26,104 nucleotides of DNA, from the NCBI GenBank assembly GCA_031421855.1, contig JANOPN010000204.1:1-26104 (forward strand), read 5' to 3'. The DNA comes from JAAFHN01 sp031421855 (GTDB taxonomy: Bacteria; Pseudomonadota; Gammaproteobacteria; Burkholderiales; Burkholderiaceae_C). Both the position numbers and the translations under genes were made by a program. Below are positions 22,460-26,104 of the stretch, piece after piece; position 1 is the stretch's first letter; every line of letters starts with the position of its first letter. A model generated the notes under the pieces. That model did not search any database. It had not been told where the DNA came from and saw only the letters and a list, made by a program, of their open reading frames with translations.

Positions 22460-23572
22460 GTGCGTTGGTCGCGGTGGTTGGCCTTGCTGTTGGTGGTGCT
22501 CATTGGGCATTCGGTGGTGCTGTTTGCGTTGCACAACGCGGCAGCGGCCATGGGCGGCATCAAGGCGATGGAAGAGCCCCTGTTCACCCGCATGCTCACA
22601 CCAGCCGCTCCGCCCAGGTTGGCTCCGTCGCTGCCAGTTGCCCCACCAACACCTCCGCCACCGCCTCCGGGGCTGTTTGCGAAAGAGTTTTCGCCCTTGG
22701 TCGCCGATTCTGTTGGGTTCGATGCTACTGAAACAATAGCGTGGTTGAAGCCTGAACCGGTGGTTGACTTACCGCCCTTGACGGTCGTGACCGCAACGTC
22801 CAGTTTGGCGCAGCTGGCTGGCTTAGCCATGGAGACTTTCGGCGTCAAGTCAAGCGTCACGGTGGCCGTGCAAGCAGGCCTGACGGCCACGGTGTCAACC
22901 ACCAACTATGGCAGTGGCACGGCAACCATCGAGTCTTGGCCGGTGGACACCAAGCTCAACTACAAAGTCACCGGTAATTTCAGAGGGCCGATTGATGGCA
23001 AGGCGTCTGTCACGTGGCTGAGAACGGGCGAGAAATATCAGGTCTTACTCAACGTCGATCTGGGGTTGGTGGGCGTGCGAATGACCAGCCAAGGCCGGGT
23101 GAAACCCGCCTCGCTTTGGCCAGAGATCTACGAAGAAAAGGGCCTCAAACCACGGCGATTGCGGCTAGACGAAGAAGCCCTCGCGTTTGAAGACGGATCA
23201 ACCCTGAAGCGCCCTGTTGGTGTGCAAGATACGGTGAGCCAGTTCGTTGAATTGACGCAGCGCTTCGCCACTGGCCGCGCAATATTGGAAGAGGGCTCGG
23301 TGGTTCACATCCCTTTGGCCAGGCCGGGGGGTGTCAATGACTGGTATTACGACGTCAGCGCCGAGCCGCAATTGCCGACGCGACTGGGCGGCAACTACAA
23401 AGAGATGATGGCCTGGCATTTGACGCCACGACCTGTGACGAATGCCCGTGGCCCGATCACAATGGAGTTTTGGCTTGTGCCTGAGCTGCAGTACTTTCCT
23501 GGCAGGGTGCGCATCACCATCGACAAAGAAACTTACCTTGAGCTCGATGTCGACACGATTTTGCAGCGTTGA
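22460..23572 (+). CDS. DUF3108 protein with TonB-like N-terminus
   Basis: A 370-residue protein. There is no ATG near the domain start; GTG 22460 is favoured because GGGGG lies 5-6 nt upstream and the product begins VRWSRWLALLLVVLIGHSVVL, a basic residue plus one membrane helix (8-27). GTG 22448 or ATG 22382 (overlapping the M61 gene) are alternatives. A Pro-rich stretch (49-71, PPTPPPPPPG) resembles the TonB spacer, followed by the DUF3108 domain (about 130-370) expected in the periplasm. Residues 80-94 are encoded by a copy of the dispersed repeat. DUF3108 proteins are common in beta- and gammaproteobacteria and have no firm function. Confidence 0.82.
   Translation: MRWSRWLALLLVVLIGHSVVLFALHNAAAAMGGIKAMEEPLFTRMLTPAAPPRLAPSLPVAPPTPPPPPPGLFAKEFSPLVADSVGFDATETIAWLKPEPVVDLPPLTVVTATSSLAQLAGLAMETFGVKSSVTVAVQAGLTATVSTTNYGSGTATIESWPVDTKLNYKVTGNFRGPIDGKASVTWLRTGEKYQVLLNVDLGLVGVRMTSQGRVKPASLWPEIYEEKGLKPRRLRLDEEALAFEDGSTLKRPVGVQDTVSQFVELTQRFATGRAILEEGSVVHIPLARPGGVNDWYYDVSAEPQLPTRLGGNYKEMMAWHLTPRPVTNARGPITMEFWLVPELQYFPGRVRITIDKETYLELDVDTILQR
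22697..22740 (+). repeat. Dispersed TTGCTAT repeat, copy 6, inside the DUF3108 gene
   Basis: TTGGTCGCCGATTCTGTTGG followed by GTTCGATGCTACTGAAACAATAGC aligns along its length with the intergenic copies, with several substitutions. It is read in frame as LVADSVGFDATETIA between the Pro-rich segment and the DUF3108 domain. It is more diverged than the other copies. Confidence 0.6.
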
Positions 23573-23584
23573 GTGGGTGCTGAT

Positions 23585-24100
23585 TCAGGCCAAACGAGCG
23601 ATTAAACCCGTGAGTTTCTCGACAGCGTCAGCCCTGCGGGAGTCTTGCAACATCATCAGCCCAATGTTGGCGTAGCGGCGCGCGTCTTCGGCGGTTTTTG
23701 CCTTTTCGAGTCGCTCACAAACCGTGTCGCCCATCGGCCCCAAACCAGCAATCAAAACCCGGCTAGCCTCGCGCTGGAACGCTTGCATGGTCAGTGGTGC
23801 CTCCATTGGTGCTTTGGGTTGCTGTGGCGTGATATCCGGAGCTGGAGCGACCACTGGCATCGCGCGTTGCGCAGGCACCGGTGCAACTGCACCCGTCGAC
23901 GCGATGAAGCCGCGTTGGCTTAAGAATTCTATGGTCGCATTCACATCGCCCAGTGCGGTACCAAATCGCAGCAAGTCGTCGACGGTTTTTGCGCCGTCGA
24001 TCATGATCAACACGCTTCGTTGCTGCCGAGACAGATCATTCGCATGATTTTTCACGGCGAGTTGGCCGTCGCTTGTTTTGCAGTAAATCAATGAGCTCAT
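23585..24100 (-). CDS. Conserved hypothetical protein
   Basis: A 171-residue protein I cannot assign to a named family, though short cytoplasmic proteins with a similar N-terminus (LIYCKTSDGQLAVKNHANDLSRQQRSVLIMIDG) are familiar from betaproteobacteria. Residues 1-68 look like a winged-helix fold (helical segment, IDGAKTVDDLLRFG, then ATIEFLSQRGFI). A Pro/Ala-rich linker spans about 70-100, and the C-terminal half (105-171) is helical with several Arg/Glu pairs. No signal peptide or membrane segment. It ends 12 nt from the convergent DUF3108 gene, and a MITE lies just upstream of its start (17 nt away), so its promoter may have been affected. Confidence 0.75.
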   Translation of the reverse strand: MSSLIYCKTSDGQLAVKNHANDLSRQQRSVLIMIDGAKTVDDLLRFGTALGDVNATIEFLSQRGFIASTGAVAPVPAQRAMPVVAPAPDITPQQPKAPMEAPLTMQAFQREASRVLIAGLGPMGDTVCERLEKAKTAEDARRYANIGLMMLQDSRRADAVEKLTGLIARLA

Positions 24101-24117
24101 GTGGCCTTCTTATCTTT

Positions 24118-24223
24118 GTAGGACTTACGCAAAACCGCCCCAGCGGCGTTGCAGCTCCTAGCCGTGCTATCAGCACTGCCGTCGTCGCTGCGCCTTGCTG
24201 GGACGATTTTGCGTAAGTCCTAC
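24118..24223. mobile_element. 106-bp palindromic MITE
   Basis: Perfect 17-bp terminal inverted repeats GTAGGACTTACGCAAAA at 24118-24134 and 24207-24223. The similarity extends inwards (CCCCAGC against GCTGGGA), and a GTGCT/AGCAC hairpin lies at the centre, so the whole element can fold as one long stem. TTT flanks both ends and may be a 3-bp target duplication. No coding capacity; a transposase would have to act from elsewhere. Confidence 0.8.
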
Positions 24224-24266
24224 TTTGGTGTCTTCACGACGAAGCTGCAGCGCAAACTCAAAGGGA

Positions 24267-25574
24267 TCAATGCCGTTGATCAACCACGCGCTTGGCTTTG
24301 CCCATGCTGCGCTCGACACCGCCATTGTCGACCAATAAAACCGCTGCTGTCGTTCCGATGAAAGTCTTTATATCGTGCTGCAAGGCAGTAGCCGCGTCAA
24401 TGGCTGGCTGGCTGCTCGCGGTCATCCCTTGTGCCACCTCAACCCGAACCGACAGCGCGTCCATCGGGCCATCTTTGCTCAAAATGCATTGGTAGTGCGC
24501 ACTCAACGCTGTTTGCTTGAGTAGCAACTCTTCAATTTGAGTGGGGAAGACGTTCACTCCACGGATGATCATCATGTCGTCGCTTCGACCCGTGATTTTT
24601 TGCATGCGACGCATGGGCCGTGCTGTGCCCGGCAAGAGTCGCGTGAGGTCGCGGGTTCGGTACCGAATGATCGGCAACGCTTCTTTGGACAGGCTGGTGA
24701 AGACCAATTCACCTTGTTGGGTGCCGCTTTGTTCGTTGTAGGGCAGTACCTCGCCGGAGTCGGGGTCAATGATCTCGGGGTAGAAGTGATCTTCCCAAAT
24801 CGTTGGCCCGTCCTTGGTGATGGCGCACTCGCTGGCCACGCCCGGGCCCATGACTTCGCTCAAGCCGTAGATGTCAACGGCGCTGATGTTCAGGCGCTGC
24901 TCGATGTTGGCGCGCATGTCGTTGGTCCATGGTTCAGCACCAAAAATACCGATTCGCAGCGAGGTGGCGCGTGGATCGATACCTTGGCGGGCCATCTCGT
25001 CAGCGATGGCCAACATGTAGCTGGGTGTGACCATGATGATCGTGGGCTTGAAGTCCATGATGAGTTGCACTTGCCGCTCGGTTTGACCGCCGCCAAAAGG
25101 CACCACGGTCAAGCCCAATTTTTCAGCGCCGTAGTGCGCCCCCAAGCCACCCGTGAACAGCCCGTAACCGTAACTGACGTGCACCATATCGCCCGCTTGA
25201 GCGCCAGCAGCGCGGATGCTGCGGGCGACCAAATTGGCCCAAGTGTCGATGTCGTTTTGGGTGTAGCCGACGACAGTGGGCTTGCCCGTTGTGCCGCTGG
25301 ACGCATGGATGCGCACCACTCGCTCTCGCGGCACCGCAAACATGCCAAATGGATACGCGTCGCGCAAATCAGATTTGGTGGTATGCGGAAACTTCGCCAA
25401 ATCGGCCAGGCTGCGACAGTCGCTCGGATGCACCCCAGCCGCGTCAAACTTCGCACGGTACACGCTGGAGTGCGCGTAAGCGTGTTGCAGGGTTGCCTGC
25501 AACCGCTTGAGTTGCAGCGAGCGCAAAGTGGCGACGCTGGCAGTCTCGATAGGGTCAAGGGCAAGTTTGTGCAT
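24267..25574 (-). CDS. paaK: Phenylacetate-CoA ligase
   Basis: A 435-residue adenylate-forming enzyme of PaaK length. It activates phenylacetate or a related aryl acid to its CoA ester with ATP. Seen: SSGTTGKPT (92-100, phosphate-binding loop), VSYGYGLFTGGLGAHYGAEKLG, YGLSEVMGPGVASEC (adenine/aryl site), RYRTRDLTRL (ribose-binding Asp) and an AMP-binding C-terminal domain with GRSDDMMIIRGVNVFP. The C-terminus KAKRVVDQRH carries the expected Lys region. No paaABCDE, paaG or paaJ genes are in the window, so the full pathway must lie elsewhere, or the true substrate may be another aryl acid. Confidence 0.92.
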   Translation of the reverse strand: MHKLALDPIETASVATLRSLQLKRLQATLQHAYAHSSVYRAKFDAAGVHPSDCRSLADLAKFPHTTKSDLRDAYPFGMFAVPRERVVRIHASSGTTGKPTVVGYTQNDIDTWANLVARSIRAAGAQAGDMVHVSYGYGLFTGGLGAHYGAEKLGLTVVPFGGGQTERQVQLIMDFKPTIIMVTPSYMLAIADEMARQGIDPRATSLRIGIFGAEPWTNDMRANIEQRLNISAVDIYGLSEVMGPGVASECAITKDGPTIWEDHFYPEIIDPDSGEVLPYNEQSGTQQGELVFTSLSKEALPIIRYRTRDLTRLLPGTARPMRRMQKITGRSDDMMIIRGVNVFPTQIEELLLKQTALSAHYQCILSKDGPMDALSVRVEVAQGMTASSQPAIDAATALQHDIKTFIGTTAAVLLVDNGGVERSMGKAKRVVDQRH

Positions 25575-25604
25575 GGCGGGCGGTTTTTTTGTGCTGAAGC
25601 GTTA

Positions 25605-25628
25605 ACTTGATGACTTGATGACTTGATT
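25605..25628. repeat. 8-bp tandem repeat upstream of paaK
   Basis: ACTTGATG occurs at 25605-25612 and 25613-25620, followed by a near copy ACTTGATT at 25621-25628. It lies in the leader of the paaK transcript. Confidence 0.8.
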
Positions 25629-25656
25629 TAGACAGTTTAAAGAATAAACTTGACAA
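25627..25656 (-). promoter_or_regulatory. Predicted sigma-70 promoter and inverted repeat for paaK
   Basis: On the minus strand, TTGTCA (25656-25651) and TCTAAA (25632-25627) are separated by 18 nt, a plausible -35/-10 pair about 50 nt before the paaK start. The spacer contains the inverted repeat AGTTTA (25634-25639) / TAAACT (25645-25650), which could be an operator half-site pair. Predicted by eye only. Confidence 0.4.
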
Positions 25657-25668
25657 GGTCACTGTATT

Positions 25669-25696
25669 TATTGAGGTTGTTGCTATCAAAAAATGA
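25669..25696 (+). repeat. Dispersed TTGCTAT repeat, copy 7 (partial)
   Basis: TTATTGAGGTTGTTGCTATC then AAAAAATGAT matches the core of the family but lacks the conserved upstream half (TGGTCnnCGGATTC). It lies between the paaK promoter and the end of the last gene. Confidence 0.55.
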
Positions 25697-25716
25697 TCAT
25701 CCCGGTAGGTCTTGCA

Positions 25717-26104
25717 TCAATCCTCAAGCGGCACCAGCTCCCAAGTAGTCTGTGGCAAACCCTTAGCCCAAGTTTGCATGTGGGCATCCAACTGGGCGCG
25801 GCACGACTCGCGCTCGGACCCTTTGAGCTTGGGTTTCGTGCGAATGTAGACCGTGGGACTGTCCGCATGTTGTCTGGCGAGTTGCTCGCCTGCCCACTTG
25901 TCGGCTCCTGATCGAAACAGGGCATCGAAGCGCAACAGCAGCGCCTTGGGTTGCATGGCCAACACACTGAGGTCGGCATCGAAAGTGCCCCCGTACGGCA
26001 ACTTCATTCCGGGATTTTGACCGCCCCGCGTGCCGCTTGTGCCCGATTTTTCCTCGGATGGCGTGAGTGCCGTGACCACCTGAGCGCTGTAGGCTGGTGT
26101 GTAC
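25717..26104 (-). CDS. Unrecognised protein, 3' end only (cut by window edge)
   Basis: The frame is open from the window edge to a stop at 25717, so the start lies outside; the apparent GTG at 26079 is probably internal, as the frame continues upstream as YTPAYSAQ. About 128 C-terminal residues are visible. They include a Gly/Ser/Thr stretch (SGTSGTRGG), MKLPYGGTFDADLSVLAMQPKALLLRFD and a basic segment KPKLKGSERESCRAQLDAHM, ending TTWELVPLED. I do not recognise the family. Codon use and steady composition suggest a genuine gene. Confidence 0.55.
   Translation of the reverse strand, partial: YTPAYSAQVVTALTPSEEKSGTSGTRGGQNPGMKLPYGGTFDADLSVLAMQPKALLLRFDALFRSGADKWAGEQLARQHADSPTVYIRTKPKLKGSERESCRAQLDAHMQTWAKGLPQTTWELVPLED

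Noticed and set aside
22171..22905. 244-codon minus-strand open frame with Gly- and Ala-rich stretches
   Set aside because: Antisense to the M61 and DUF3108 genes; the Gly-rich run mirrors the Pro codons of the DUF3108 linker.
24537..25610. 357-codon plus-strand open frame
   Set aside because: Long, but lies entirely antisense to paaK, which has all family motifs. His/Val/Gly-rich composition is typical of a reverse-strand shadow.

Overview
The window looks like chromosomal DNA of a betaproteobacterium, most likely Burkholderiales close to Comamonadaceae. This rests on the fairly GC-rich coding style, on recognisable protein families (YihY, DUF2069, AroC, YchF, MetY-type sulfhydrylase, UbiH-type hydroxylase, M61 peptidase, DUF3108) and on a dispersed short palindromic repeat built around TTGCTAT/ATAGCAA. 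I see no rRNA, tRNA, CRISPR array, phage gene or full-length transposase gene. The genus is an inference.

Layout. 1-408: 5' part of a YhhY-like acetyltransferase (minus). 409-799: gene-free, holding a 237-bp element with terminal inverted repeats and internal hairpins. 800-4506: minus-strand genes for an aldehyde dehydrogenase-like protein, an FAD-linked hydroxyacid dehydrogenase and a DUF2069 membrane protein; YihY diverges from them. 5818-7180: a small accessory pocket with an AbrB-type antitoxin whose VapC toxin is reduced to a stub, an Mpo1/DUF962 protein, and an RHH antitoxin beside a decayed PIN toxin. 7175-9068: cytochrome P450 and a divergent GNAT acetyltransferase. 9106-10570: exported GlcG/HbpS-like protein and an alpha/beta hydrolase. 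10591-11240: an intact VapC/AbrB toxin-antitoxin pair. 11327-15402: MetY-like sulfhydrylase, CBS-domain protein, aroC, ychF. 15401-18357: a 7TM sensor with a degenerate GGDEF domain and a MOSC protein. 18459-23572: a plus-strand run of UbiH-like hydroxylase, DsbC-like disulfide isomerase, M61 peptidase and DUF3108 protein. 23585-26104: a small conserved hypothetical gene, a 106-bp palindromic MITE, a phenylacetate-CoA ligase (paaK) and the 3' end of an unrecognised gene.

Most genes are housekeeping or general metabolism: chorismate for aromatic compounds, sulfur assimilation, quinone hydroxylation, periplasmic disulfide handling and activation of aromatic acids. The most unusual signal is a family of about 45-50-bp repeats present at least seven times. 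Five copies are intergenic, but two lie inside intact reading frames (P450 and DUF3108), are read in opposite orientations, and appear to add amino acids without breaking the frame. This resembles the protein-inserted palindromic elements known from Rickettsia. A second theme is the contrast between two decayed toxin genes that keep their antitoxins and one complete pair with a neat inverted repeat over its start region.
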